The notes under the pieces are model-generated. The model ran no database searches. It was not told where the DNA came from and saw nothing but the letters and a program-made list of their open reading frames with translations. A program made the translations under genes and the position numbers. Positions 1 through 7,354 of a DNA stretch of 18,103 nt are shown here, one piece after another (the first letter of the stretch is position 1; each line of letters starts with the position of its first letter). Source of the DNA: an uncultured Collinsella sp. (lineage in GTDB: Bacteria; Actinomycetota; Coriobacteriia; Coriobacteriales; Coriobacteriaceae); NCBI GenBank assembly GCA_958445895.1, contig CAUCTV010000024.1, positions 1 through 18,103 of the forward strand, given 5' to 3'.

Positions 1-1955
1 TGCACAATGACGAGGATGACGCCAATGGCTTTACCGATATGCTTAAACGTGGTGGACAGCGCATAGATGATGTTGACGTAGGTGAACGAAATAGCGATGC
101 CGCCCAGTACAAAGAGCAGCGGATTGACGCACTGAACGCCAATGACCAGATCTCCCACCGTAACGATGATGGCCTGCAACGCACCCAGGATCACCAGCAG
201 CAGCCAGCGGCCAAAGTAGCCCTGACGCGCCGTAAAGCTACCGATGCCCTCGCGGTCGACCTCGAGTTTATAGATAGCGATGAGCACATAGCCGCCTACC
301 CACAGCGCCAGATTGGTGTAGAAGGGCGCGATGCCCGAGCCAAAGCTCTTGACCGGATAGATTGACTTGGACGTCAGCTCAACCGGAGATGCCATGAAAT
401 CTGCCACGTCATTGACGTCGACGTCCATGAGGTCGGCTAACTCGCCCATAGACTCAGAGGTCTGCAGCGCCGCAATGTCATTGGCGGCGGTCGCGAGCTT
501 GTCCTGAACCTTGGCAAGGGAGGCGTCGGTTTGGGACAGCGTGGTCTTTGCCTGCTTGAGCGTGGCGTCGAGCTGCGCCAGCGTGCCGCGCGCGCTCGCT
601 ATCGTGGGGGTCATACCCGACACAATGCCGGTCAAATCGCCCGAAACGGCGGCAAAGGAGTCAAGCGCGCTCGAAGCCTTCGGAAGTGCGTTCTGACCCA
701 GATCGGTCTGAGCCTGACCGAGGTTAGCCGTACCGGTCTGAATTGCCGCGTTGAGTGCGTTGCTCGCGTTCGAGATTGCCGTAGCGTCGTTTGCCATGGC
801 GCTCGACTGTGCAGAAAGGCCATCCTTGACGCTCTGCAGCTTCTGGTTTTGCTCGCGAAGCGAATCGATGGTCGATACAATGCGCGCGTCAATTTCCTCG
901 GAACCTGTCGACGTGTCATTAACGAGAATCTCCAAGTGCCCGATAACGGCCTTATTGTGATCGATCGTCGCCTGGAGAGACTCGAGCGAGTTGTCGATGC
1001 GGGTGGTCGTAGATGTGACCGTACCCGTTAGCTTGCCAATCGCAGCGTTCGCGGAGGCTGACGTCTTGGTGAGTGCAAGGCTACCTTCCGAGAGTGCCTT
1101 GGAGAGCGAGGTGATAGAGTTGCCCGCCGTGGCGCGAGCCTCGCCCAGCAGGTCGTTGCCCTGGGAGATCGCCTGCGTTAGAGAGGGCGCCTGCCCCTGC
1201 AGGCCCGCCAGCGCAGCATCGGCCGAAGCAATCGAGCTGCTCGTCTTGTCGATGGCGGTGTTCATGTCGCCGATGGAATCGCGTACTTCGCCCAGGGTAT
1301 CAGACGCCTCGGACACCGAGCCCGCCAGCGAATCCCGGGCCTGGGTCGCCTTGTCTTTAAGGTCGATGCCAGCATCTTTGGCAATGCCCGCGACGGTCTC
1401 GCCCACCGTGGAGACAAACTCCGAGTTGATCTGCTCCTCGATGGTATTGGCACCAGTGTCGGTGACCTTGGGCGCAATAGCGCTCTTCTTCTCGTTGACG
1501 TAATAGGTGAGCTTCGGCTGATGGTAATTGCCATCGAGCATCGAAACAAGATTGTCGGAGAAGTTCTTGGGGATTACGATGGCCGCATAGTACTCACCAC
1601 TCTCGACGCCCTCTTTGGCATCGGCGGCCGAATCGACGAAGGTCCAGCCCAGCTGATCGTTCTCCTTGAGCTGATCGACGACCTGGTCACCCGCGTTGAG
1701 CTCGCCCACCAAGTCATTCTGAGTGCCCTGATCGTTGTTGGCGATGGCAATCTTGATACCTTGGGTGTTTCCGTACGGATCCCAGTTTGCCACGATGTTG
1801 TACCAGGCATACAGCGAGGGGATAACGCACACGCCCAGGGTAACCACCAAGGCGACGGGGTTCACAAGAAGTCGCTTAATGTCGCGCTTGAATATCGCAA
1901 AGGAGACCTTTGCATCGGATAGTTTGCTGCCGAGACTCACGCTTGGACCATCCAT
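1..1955 (-). CDS. YhgE/Pip-family membrane protein, C-terminus beyond window edge
   Basis: Translating the minus strand from ATG at 1955 gives about 651 open codons running off the left edge. An N-terminal membrane segment (about residues 30-52) is followed by the YhgE/Pip hallmark PSLYAWYNI and NWDPYGNT, then a predicted extracytoplasmic region. The middle is a long Ser/Ala/Thr-rich stretch with coiled-coil character (many ALxxL/SLxxL turns). From about residue 540 hydrophobic helices begin, typical of the ABC-2-like membrane domain at the C-terminus of the family. Family members (phage infection protein, EsaA-like proteins) are envelope proteins of poorly defined function, often thought to act in export. 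An in-frame TGA lies five codons upstream, so the start is ATG 1955 or GTG 1940. The Shine-Dalgarno for 1955 is poor (AGG touches the ATG). The family call is firm; the function is not. Confidence 0.88.
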   Translation of the reverse strand, partial: MDGPSVSLGSKLSDAKVSFAIFKRDIKRLLVNPVALVVTLGVCVIPSLYAWYNIVANWDPYGNTQGIKIAIANNDQGTQNDLVGELNAGDQVVDQLKENDQLGWTFVDSAADAKEGVESGEYYAAIVIPKNFSDNLVSMLDGNYHQPKLTYYVNEKKSAIAPKVTDTGANTIEEQINSEFVSTVGETVAGIAKDAGIDLKDKATQARDSLAGSVSEASDTLGEVRDSIGDMNTAIDKTSSSIASADAALAGLQGQAPSLTQAISQGNDLLGEARATAGNSITSLSKALSEGSLALTKTSASANAAIGKLTGTVTSTTTRIDNSLESLQATIDHNKAVIGHLEILVNDTSTGSEEIDARIVSTIDSLREQNQKLQSVKDGLSAQSSAMANDATAISNASNALNAAIQTGTANLGQAQTDLGQNALPKASSALDSFAAVSGDLTGIVSGMTPTIASARGTLAQLDATLKQAKTTLSQTDASLAKVQDKLATAANDIAALQTSESMGELADLMDVDVNDVADFMASPVELTSKSIYPVKSFGSGIAPFYTNLALWVGGYVLIAIYKLEVDREGIGSFTARQGYFGRWLLLVILGALQAIIVTVGDLVIGVQCVNPLLFVLGGIAISFTYVNIIYALSTTFKHIGKAIGVILVIV

Positions 1956-1982
1956 CCTGTCGTTGAATCAAATCGTACTATC

Positions 1983-2033
1983 GACAACCATTGTACGTAG
2001 GCGCTTTAGCGTCTCGGCGCACAATGGTATCGA
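1983..2033 (-). promoter_or_regulatory. Leader hairpin upstream of the yhgE-like gene
   Basis: Arms ACCATTGT (1987-1994) and ACAATGGT (2021-2028) are perfectly complementary and extend through TCGA on each side with small bulges. The 26-base loop contains further self-complementary GCGC words. It lies about 30 bases upstream of the start codon, so a transcript beginning near the AT-rich stretch at 2048-2056 would carry it. A regulatory role is inference; no known riboswitch is recognised. Confidence 0.45.
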
Positions 2034-2071
2034 GTTTTGCGGGTAGCAATATACTACGAAGATGAGTTAGC

Positions 2072-2083
2072 GTACAGTTGTAC
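2072..2083. promoter_or_regulatory. Short dyad, candidate repressor operator
   Basis: GTACA-GT-TGTAC is a 12-bp inverted repeat in the AT-rich stretch upstream of the yhgE-like gene. The hexamer TACAGT also occurs twice in direct orientation with 2 bp between. It could be an operator for a regulator encoded elsewhere. Evidence is limited to symmetry and position. Confidence 0.3.
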
Positions 2084-2132
2084 AGTATCTTTAATTTCAG
2101 CAGGTCGCAAAACCACAACCCCGACAAATAAT

Positions 2133-2217
2133 TGATCCCTTGGGGACGGAGGAAAACGGATCACCGAGGGGGTCGGCCTGATCTGGTGATCCGCTTTCCT
2201 CCGTCCCCAAGGGATCA
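2133..2217. repeat. Long inverted repeat, 33-base arms (REP/BIME-like)
   Basis: Arms 2133-2165 and 2185-2217 are complementary over 33 bases with one mismatch, around a 19-base loop. The outer arm begins TGATCCCTTGGGGACGGAGG. The single mismatch is A·C if read on the plus strand but U·G on the minus strand, so an RNA hairpin made from the htpG strand keeps every pair. It is followed in that direction by an AT-rich run without a strong U-tract. The size is well beyond an ordinary terminator; a dispersed palindromic repeat is a reasonable reading but copy number cannot be seen here. Confidence 0.75.
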
Positions 2218-2227
2218 TTCAAAAGGA

Positions 2228-2297
2228 AACGAGAGTGGAAAATCTCCCACTTCAAGCCCGCATTCGAGCCAAAAGTGGGAGATTATCCACTCTCGTT
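2228..2297 (-). terminator. Long inverted repeat, 25-base arms; likely htpG terminator
   Basis: Arms 2228-2252 and 2273-2297 match over 25 bases with one A/A mismatch, enclosing a 20-base loop. The outer end starts AACGAGAGTGGA. It lies 31 bases beyond the htpG stop. On the minus strand it is followed by TTTCCTTTT, so it can serve as the htpG terminator. It is directly next to another, unrelated long inverted repeat (2133-2217), which suggests repeat elements recruited as terminators. Confidence 0.6.
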
Positions 2298-2327
2298 CTA
2301 ATCTAGTTACGGTGCCGTATCCCCGAA

Positions 2328-4352
2328 CTACATCAGGTTGCAGACAGCCGCCGCGAAGGCAACGGGGTCCTCGGGGAGAATGCCCTCGACCAGCAGAGCC
2401 TGGTCATAGAGCAGACCGGAGTACTGCTTGATCTTGTCGGCGTCGCCTGCCTTCTGGGCAGCGACAAGCTTGTCAAAGACCGGGTGCTTGGCGTTGAGCT
2501 CGAGCACGCGCTGGCTCTTGGGCATGCCGTCGGGCGCGCCCTCGGGTCCCTTCTGGAGCACCTTCTCCATCTCAAGCGAAAGCGGGCCCTCGGTGGTGAT
2601 GCAAGCGGGGGCATCGGTCAGGCGCGCGGAGACGGCAACTTTCTCGACCTTGTCACCGAGCGCCTCCTTCATAGCGCTAAAGAGGTCCTCGTTCTCCTTG
2701 GTGGCGTCCTCGGCCTCCTTCTTCTCGTCCTCGGTCGCCAGGTCAAGATCACCGGTCGCAACGTTCTTGAGCTCCAGATGACGATCCTCGACCTCGGGCT
2801 CGGCACCGTCGGCAACGGCCTTCTCGGCAGCCTCGCGGGCGGCGTCGTCCTCGTAGATCTTAGGCATATCGGCGGCAACGTACTCACGCATAGCCTGGAA
2901 CGTGAACTCATCCACATCCTGCGTCAGCAACAGCACGTCATAGCCGCGCTCGAGCACGCCCTTTACCACGGGCATCTTGGCCAAGCGCTCACGCGAGTCG
3001 CCGGCGGCGTAGTAGATGGCCTTCTGATCCTCGGGCATGCCCTTGGCATACTCGGCCAGGGTAATCATCTTCTGCTCCTTGGCAGACCAGAACAGTAGCA
3101 GGTCGGCGAGCTCATCGGCCTTCATGCCATAGCTCGAGTAGATGCCGTACTTAAGGCCGCGGCCAAAGTTCTCAAAGAACTTCTCGTAGGCCTCGCGGTC
3201 GTTGTCGCGCATGTCCTCAAGATCGGCAGTGATCTTCTTCTCGACACGCTTGGCAATGGCCTTGAGCTGACGGTTCTGTTGCAGCGTCTCACGCGAAATA
3301 TTGAGCGTCACGTCGGCAGAGTCCACGACACCGCGCACAAAGTTGTAGTAGTCGGGCAGCAAGTCGTCGCACTTCTCCATAATCAGCACGTTGGAACTGT
3401 AGAGCGCCAGGCCCTTCTCGTAGTCCTTGCTGTACAGATCGAACGGGGCGCGACCCGGCACAAACAGCAGCGCATCGTACTCAAGCGTACCCTCGGCATG
3501 GAAGCTGATAGTGCGCGCGGGATCGTCAAAGTCGTGGAACGTGGACTTGTAGAACTCGTTGTAATCCTTCTGCTCAACGTCGGAGCTGCGCTTTTTCCAA
3601 ATCGGCGTCATGGAGTTGATGGTCTCGAGCTCCTGGTAGTCCTCGTACTCGGGCTTGTAGTCGTCGCCGGCGTCCTCGGGCTTGGGTTTCTGGCGGCTCT
3701 TGCTCACCATCATCTGAATCGGGTAGCGCACATAGTTGCTGTACTGCTGAATCAGGCTCTTGAGGCCCCACTCGGTCAGGAAGCGATCGTAGGTCTCGGC
3801 CTCGCCGTCGGCGTCGAGCTTCTCGTTCTCGCGCAGCGTCAGGATGACATCGGTGCCGTGCTCGGCGCGCTCGCCGTCTTCGATGGTGTAACCCTCAAGA
3901 CCATCAGACTCCCACACGTGAGCGGTGTCCTCGCCATAGGCGCGGCTGACAACCTTTACGTGGCTGGCAACCATAAAGGCAGAGTAGAAGCCCACGCCAA
4001 ACTGACCGATGATGTCGACATCGGAACCCTGCTGCTCGGCGTTCTCAGTCTTAAACTCCTCGGAGCCGGAATGGGCGATGGTGCCCAGGTTGCGCTCGAG
4101 CTCCTCGGCGGTCATGCCGATACCGTTATCCGAAATGGTGATGGTACGGGCATCTTTATCAAAGGAAACACGGATGGCCAGGTCGCCCTGGTCGAGCTTG
4201 ACACTCGGATCCTGCAGGCTCTTAAAGTTGAGCTTGTCGACGGCATCGCTCGCGTTGGAGATAAGCTCGCGCAGGAAGATTTCCTTATTGGTGTAGATGG
4301 AGTTGATCATGAGGTCGAGCAGTTTTTTGCTCTCGGTCTTAAATTGACGCAT
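2328..4352 (-). CDS. htpG: Molecular chaperone HtpG (Hsp90)
   Basis: A 674-residue protein, somewhat longer than the E. coli protein (624). It has the GHKL ATPase fold at the N-terminus: EIFLRELISNASDA (residues 24-37, catalytic Glu29 and Asn33), DNGIGM (75-80) and the lid motif IGQFGVGFYSAF (115-126). The middle domain with NISRETLQQNR and a C-terminal dimerisation domain follow, with an acidic DEKKEAEDATKENED linker between them. HtpG is a cytosolic, homodimeric, ATP-driven chaperone acting late on client proteins. The ATG at 4352 has AAAGGA six bases upstream. The gene appears monocistronic: 202 bases separate it from the GNAT gene upstream and long hairpins follow it. Neither a CIRCE nor a HAIR element is visible upstream, so HrcA/HspR control is not supported. 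Confidence 0.97.
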   Translation of the reverse strand: MRQFKTESKKLLDLMINSIYTNKEIFLRELISNASDAVDKLNFKSLQDPSVKLDQGDLAIRVSFDKDARTITISDNGIGMTAEELERNLGTIAHSGSEEFKTENAEQQGSDVDIIGQFGVGFYSAFMVASHVKVVSRAYGEDTAHVWESDGLEGYTIEDGERAEHGTDVILTLRENEKLDADGEAETYDRFLTEWGLKSLIQQYSNYVRYPIQMMVSKSRQKPKPEDAGDDYKPEYEDYQELETINSMTPIWKKRSSDVEQKDYNEFYKSTFHDFDDPARTISFHAEGTLEYDALLFVPGRAPFDLYSKDYEKGLALYSSNVLIMEKCDDLLPDYYNFVRGVVDSADVTLNISRETLQQNRQLKAIAKRVEKKITADLEDMRDNDREAYEKFFENFGRGLKYGIYSSYGMKADELADLLLFWSAKEQKMITLAEYAKGMPEDQKAIYYAAGDSRERLAKMPVVKGVLERGYDVLLLTQDVDEFTFQAMREYVAADMPKIYEDDAAREAAEKAVADGAEPEVEDRHLELKNVATGDLDLATEDEKKEAEDATKENEDLFSAMKEALGDKVEKVAVSARLTDAPACITTEGPLSLEMEKVLQKGPEGAPDGMPKSQRVLELNAKHPVFDKLVAAQKAGDADKIKQYSGLLYDQALLVEGILPEDPVAFAAAVCNLM

Positions 4353-4382
4353 GTGCAGTCCTTTCGCGCTACCCCCGTCCGC

Positions 4383-4407
4383 AAAAACGGCCCGGTTGCC
4401 CGAGCCG
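4383..4407 (-). terminator. Terminator-like hairpin in the htpG leader (candidate attenuator)
   Basis: On the minus strand, CGGCTCGG-GCAA-CCGGGCCG forms an 8-bp stem (one U·G pair) with a GNRA loop, directly followed by five T. This is the form of an intrinsic terminator, yet it ends only 30 bases before the htpG ATG, too little room for a promoter downstream of it. It therefore most likely lies inside the htpG leader. It could alternatively end read-through from the upstream genes. Confidence 0.6.
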
Positions 4408-4463
4408 CATTGCAGACCTGCTATGTTCAGACTTAGATTTTATAACCCATTAGCGCGCATATA

Positions 4464-4493
4464 TACATACGGAATCGAAAAACTGTATGTCCA
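4464..4493 (-). promoter_or_regulatory. Candidate htpG promoter overlapping a dyad
   Basis: On the minus strand TGGACA (4488-4493) and TATGTA (4464-4469) are separated by 18 bp, a fair match to a housekeeping promoter. The inverted repeat ACATAC (4465-4470) / GTATGT (4485-4490) overlaps both elements, so a regulator binding there would cover the promoter. A second AT-rich candidate, TTATAAAAT, lies nearer the gene around 4437-4445. Confidence 0.4.
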
Positions 4494-4516
4494 AACGCTC
4501 TGATGCACCAATTGCC

Positions 4517-4555
4517 AAGGAGTGTCCCCGACTGCCGGCAGGAAAGGAACGTCCC
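4517..4555. repeat. Imperfect direct repeat with internal palindrome
   Basis: AAGGAGTGTCCC (4517-4528) and AAGGAACGTCCC (4544-4555) are direct repeats 27 bp apart, differing at two bases, with the perfect 10-bp palindrome CTGCCGGCAG between them. The second copy touches the GNAT stop codon. It may be a short intergenic repeat; no function can be assigned. Confidence 0.4.
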
Positions 4556-5055
4556 TATCTGCCATCTACGCGCTTGGCCATCCAAACATGGGGCTGGCCC
4601 TCGTCTTCGTAGTCCACCGGGGCAATCTGCGTGTAACCCGCCTTGGCATAGAGTGGTAGCACGTATTCCTGCGCGTGCAGCTTAATGAGCTTGGAGCCGG
4701 CATCACGCGCGCACGTATCACTGGCCTCGACAATCTTGCTCGCCAAACCGCGACGGCGCATGCTCGGCAGCACGGCCACGCGCCCCATAATGTAGGTCTC
4801 CCCCGCCGCGACGCCTTCGTCCAAGTCGCACGCCGGCAAAACTGGGGCTTCGGCATCTGCCGCGTACTCCAGTTCCTCGGGAAACACGCGCGAGCAGCCG
4901 GCAAGCTCGCCGTCTACATAGAGTGTCACATGAATGCAGTTCGGATCCTCGTCGATAGCGTCGAACTCATTCTCGTAGCCCTGCTCGTCCATAAAAACGA
5001 CGCGGCGCACCAACGCCGCGTCGTCAAAGCATCCCGTCTTAAGTTGGATATCCAT
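4555..5055 (-). CDS. GNAT-family N-acetyltransferase
   Basis: A 166-residue protein if started at ATG 5055, which has AAAGGG five bases upstream; an ATG at 5073 in the same frame has no ribosome-binding site. The layout is that of the ElaA/YjcF-like branch: VFMDEQGYENEFDAIDED (20-37), a strand CIHVTLYVDGELAGCSRVF, then motif A, YIMGRVAVLPSMRRRGLAS (88-106), with the acetyl-CoA-binding RRRGLAS loop, and a C-terminal YVLPLYAKAGYTQI. Such enzymes transfer acetyl from acetyl-CoA to an amine; the substrate here is unknown. It starts 39 bases after the CpsB-like gene and may be read with that operon. No strong terminator follows; the spacer has an imperfect direct repeat. Confidence 0.85.
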   Translation of the reverse strand: MDIQLKTGCFDDAALVRRVVFMDEQGYENEFDAIDEDPNCIHVTLYVDGELAGCSRVFPEELEYAADAEAPVLPACDLDEGVAAGETYIMGRVAVLPSMRRRGLASKIVEASDTCARDAGSKLIKLHAQEYVLPLYAKAGYTQIAPVDYEDEGQPHVWMAKRVDGR

Positions 5056-5094
5056 AGCTGCCCTTTCATTCAACGCGAACGTTAGGGACAGATT

Positions 5095-5745
5095 TTAGCG
5101 AAAATGAGCTCCGCGCACGCTAAACTTCGCGCGAGCCTTCGCCAGACAGTCGTAATGACCCACGTTATGGGCATCGCTCGCGATGAAGCTGTACAGGTTC
5201 TGATCGAACAGGCGCTGTGCCGGCTTTTTCTCGCGACCAAAGCGACCGCCGGCAATAAAGTCCGCCGAAGCCTGCAGCTTGCAGCCCATATCGACCAGGC
5301 GCTCCGCCACGCTTACATCCTTTTGAACCGCACGATAGCGCTCAGGATGAGCGATGATCACCTGATAGCCACGGCACTGCAAATCGTAAATCGTGTTCTC
5401 GTACTCTCTAAACGCATACGCATCGGCATGCGTCGAAAGCTCGAGCAGAAACTCGTTGGTCCCATCGAAATGCAAGTGATCCGCGGCATCGATACCAAGC
5501 TCAACGAGCTTTCGATGGTTGACCTCGAAGCCCATCTGGAGCGGAAAACCGTCAGCGTTATCGCGCAGCAGCTCAAAGGCATCCCACATCTTGTCGTAAT
5601 CAAAATAGGGATCACGGCAGTGAGGAGTGCAAACGATTCTGGTTACACCGGCCCGCTTGGCAGCCTCGAGCATCGCCAAGCTCTCTTCGAGATCGGCGGC
5701 GCCGTCGTCTACACCCGGCAAGATATGGCAATGAATGTCACGCAT
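5095..5745 (-). CDS. CpsB/YwqE-like protein-tyrosine phosphatase (PHP domain)
   Basis: A 216-residue protein opening with the PHP signature MRDIHCHILPGVDDGA (His5 and His7 as metal ligands). Further ligands are His42 in CTPH, Glu74 in MGFEV, His133 in AHPERY and Asp191/His193 in SDAHN. This is the manganese-dependent phosphotyrosine phosphatase family (CpsB of streptococci, YwqE of Bacillus) that dephosphorylates the CpsD/YwqD kinase. The length is slightly below the usual 240-255. It starts 17 bases after the kinase stop with AAGG seven bases before the ATG, so the two are translated from one message. The adjacent kinase with its tyrosine tail is the expected substrate. All metal-binding positions are present. 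Confidence 0.92.
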   Translation of the reverse strand: MRDIHCHILPGVDDGAADLEESLAMLEAAKRAGVTRIVCTPHCRDPYFDYDKMWDAFELLRDNADGFPLQMGFEVNHRKLVELGIDAADHLHFDGTNEFLLELSTHADAYAFREYENTIYDLQCRGYQVIIAHPERYRAVQKDVSVAERLVDMGCKLQASADFIAGGRFGREKKPAQRLFDQNLYSFIASDAHNVGHYDCLAKARAKFSVRGAHFR

Positions 5746-5762
5746 AGGTCAGCCTTAATCAA

Positions 5763-6500
5763 CTAAACGTTTGCTCGGTTGGTGAAGATGCCCTTTTTGG
5801 AAGTGCCCTGATCGTCGGAGCCCTTCTTAACCTTCTTACCGTCCTTGGTGTAGTAAGAATAATAGTACTCGCTGGTCTCGGTCTCACAGTAATTCATGAC
5901 GGTACCGATGAGCTTGACCTTCTCGGACTTCTTAAGCTGGGCGATAGCGTTGAGCGCCTCTTCGCGCTTGGTAAAGTCCTCGCGCACCACGAACAGCGCG
6001 CCGTCGGTCAGGCTGGCAATCTCGGCAGCATCGATGAAGGTGCCGACCGGAGGAGCATCGAAGATGACGTACTGGAACTTAGCAGACAGTGCCTTGACCA
6101 GCTTGGCAAAGCGATGGGAGACGATGATGTCGGCAGGATTGGGAATATGCGGCTCGGCATCGAGGAAGTAGAAATTCTTCTGACCTGTCTCGACAATCGC
6201 CTGGTCGATAGAAACCTGCTCGGACAGGACTGCATAGAGTCCGCCGCGGGAGCGGACGCCGAGCATATCGGCAAGGGACCTGCGACGCATATCAGCCTCG
6301 ACCAGCAGGACACTCTTGCCGCTCGTGGCGATTGCCTGAGCAAGATTAATGGAAACCGTAGACTTGCCCTCGTTGGGAATCGAGGAGGTAACGGTGATGG
6401 TGCGAATGGGGTCGTCCACGCTCGCAAAGCGGATGTTGGCCAGAAGGGTCTTGGCGGCATTCTGCACAACGAGCTTATCGGTGTTCTTTGCCTTAGCCAT
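5763..6500 (-). CDS. CpsD/CapB-family tyrosine-protein kinase (BY-kinase)
   Basis: A 245-residue cytoplasmic bacterial tyrosine kinase. Walker A is SSIPNEGKST (39-48), Walker A' LLVEADMR (65-72) and Walker B VIFDAP (145-150). The C-terminal tail holds a tyrosine cluster, SEYYYSYYTKDGKK, with five Tyr at 212-217, the autophosphorylation sites of the family. The split kinase needs a membrane activator carrying the Wzz domain; that partner is encoded immediately upstream with only a 2-base gap. Kinase cycling controls polymerisation and export of surface polysaccharide in capsule systems. No glycosyltransferase or flippase is present in this window, so the polysaccharide served is unknown. The tail after the tyrosines is unusually long, lysine- and glycine-rich. 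Confidence 0.93.
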   Translation of the reverse strand: MAKAKNTDKLVVQNAAKTLLANIRFASVDDPIRTITVTSSIPNEGKSTVSINLAQAIATSGKSVLLVEADMRRRSLADMLGVRSRGGLYAVLSEQVSIDQAIVETGQKNFYFLDAEPHIPNPADIIVSHRFAKLVKALSAKFQYVIFDAPPVGTFIDAAEIASLTDGALFVVREDFTKREEALNAIAQLKKSEKVKLIGTVMNYCETETSEYYYSYYTKDGKKVKKGSDDQGTSKKGIFTNRANV

Positions 6501-6502
6501 GC

Positions 6503-7159
6503 CTATTTACCACCTTTCATAGCCGGAATTCGGCCAACAACGGGAATACCCAGGAGCTCTTCTGCCTCTTCGGCACCGCGGATGCGGGTATTGAGCATGT
6601 CTGCCAAAACGACATAGGCAACTGCGATAAAGATACCGGCGAGGAACGCGACGGCAATATACAGCGTGCGCTTGGGGCCGCTGGGGGCTTCGGGGGTCTT
6701 AGCCTCGTCGATAACGTTGATGCTCTGGGCAGCGCCGACGTTCTGAGCGACCGTACTCACCGAGCTGGCAATGGCCTTTGCGACCTCAGCCGTCTCCTTG
6801 GCATCGGTGCCGGTAACCGAAAGCGTAATGACACGCGTGGTGGTCTCGGAGGAAACAGACACCTTGTAGTCATCCAAATCGGTGAGGCCCAGTTCTTTGG
6901 CGGCGCCGCTCTTAACGCTATCGCTATCCAGCAGCGTGGCGATATCGTTGGAAAGCATCTGGCTCGCCGAGAGATCGTTGTAGCTCATCTGACCGCTATC
7001 GTCGGTCTTGGCGAGAATGTACATGCTCGTCGTCGCGGTATAGGTGTTGTCCATCGCAACGAAGGACACGATGCCCATGGCGATCGCGCAGACCACCGGA
7101 AGGGTGATGACCAGCTTGAGGTGCTTCTTCAGCAGCTGGAACAGTTCGAGAAGGGTCAT
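6503..7159 (-). CDS. CpsC/YveK-like chain-length regulator and kinase activator (Wzz domain)
   Basis: A 218-residue inner-membrane protein. Transmembrane helix 1 is about residues 15-36, followed by an extracytoplasmic loop with SMYILAKTD and a QMLSNDIATLLDSDSV segment. A proline-rich stretch EAKTPEAPSGPKR (152-164) precedes helix 2 (about 165-187). A short cytoplasmic tail ends in EEAEELLGIPVVGRIP, the segment that activates BY-kinases. It lacks a fused kinase domain, as in Gram-positives. The ATG at 7159 has AAAGG eight bases upstream. It is the first gene of the CpsC-CpsD-CpsB group; gene order differs from the streptococcal B-C-D order. It sits downstream of a histidine kinase terminator, so it probably has its own promoter in 7160-7289, which I cannot place with confidence. 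Confidence 0.9.
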   Translation of the reverse strand: MTLLELFQLLKKHLKLVITLPVVCAIAMGIVSFVAMDNTYTATTSMYILAKTDDSGQMSYNDLSASQMLSNDIATLLDSDSVKSGAAKELGLTDLDDYKVSVSSETTTRVITLSVTGTDAKETAEVAKAIASSVSTVAQNVGAAQSINVIDEAKTPEAPSGPKRTLYIAVAFLAGIFIAVAYVVLADMLNTRIRGAEEAEELLGIPVVGRIPAMKGGK

Positions 7160-7289
7160 GCAGCTTGCCTTTCATTTCCCCAGTTCGGATTGACAAAACT
7201 GTCCGTATGTTATCGCATCTTTTTACCGAGACCAAACTCTATACATAAGAAACAGGCTCTCCTGTAAAAATGTCGGAAGCAATCGTAAA

Positions 7290-7329
7290 ATTGCACAACA
7301 ACGCCGCACCCGAAAGTCAAATGCGGCGT
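7290..7329 (-). terminator. Intrinsic terminator of the pstB-phoP-phoR group
   Basis: On the minus strand ACGCCGCA (7322-7329) pairs perfectly with TGCGGCGT (7301-7308) across a 13-base loop and is followed by a T-rich run ending ATTTT. It lies 25 bases after the histidine kinase stop. A smaller dyad, ACAGG-CTCT-CCTGT (7252-7265), sits between it and the CpsC-like gene. Confidence 0.65.
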
Positions 7330-7354
7330 CTACATCAATATCTGTGTTGTATCG

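Noticed and set aside
531..1031. Plus-strand open frames within the first 2 kb
   Set aside because: All are antisense to the YhgE/Pip-like gene, whose frame is continuous from 1955 to the left edge.
3279..4436. 385-codon open frame on the plus strand opposite htpG
   Set aside because: It is the antisense of a clearly real HtpG; the repetitive Leu/Val-rich product has no family features and reflects GC-rich codon use on the other strand.
4353..4554. CIRCE or HAIR heat-shock operator upstream of htpG
   Set aside because: Neither the TTAGCACTC/GAGTGCTAA nor the CTTGAGT/ACTCAAG pattern is present.
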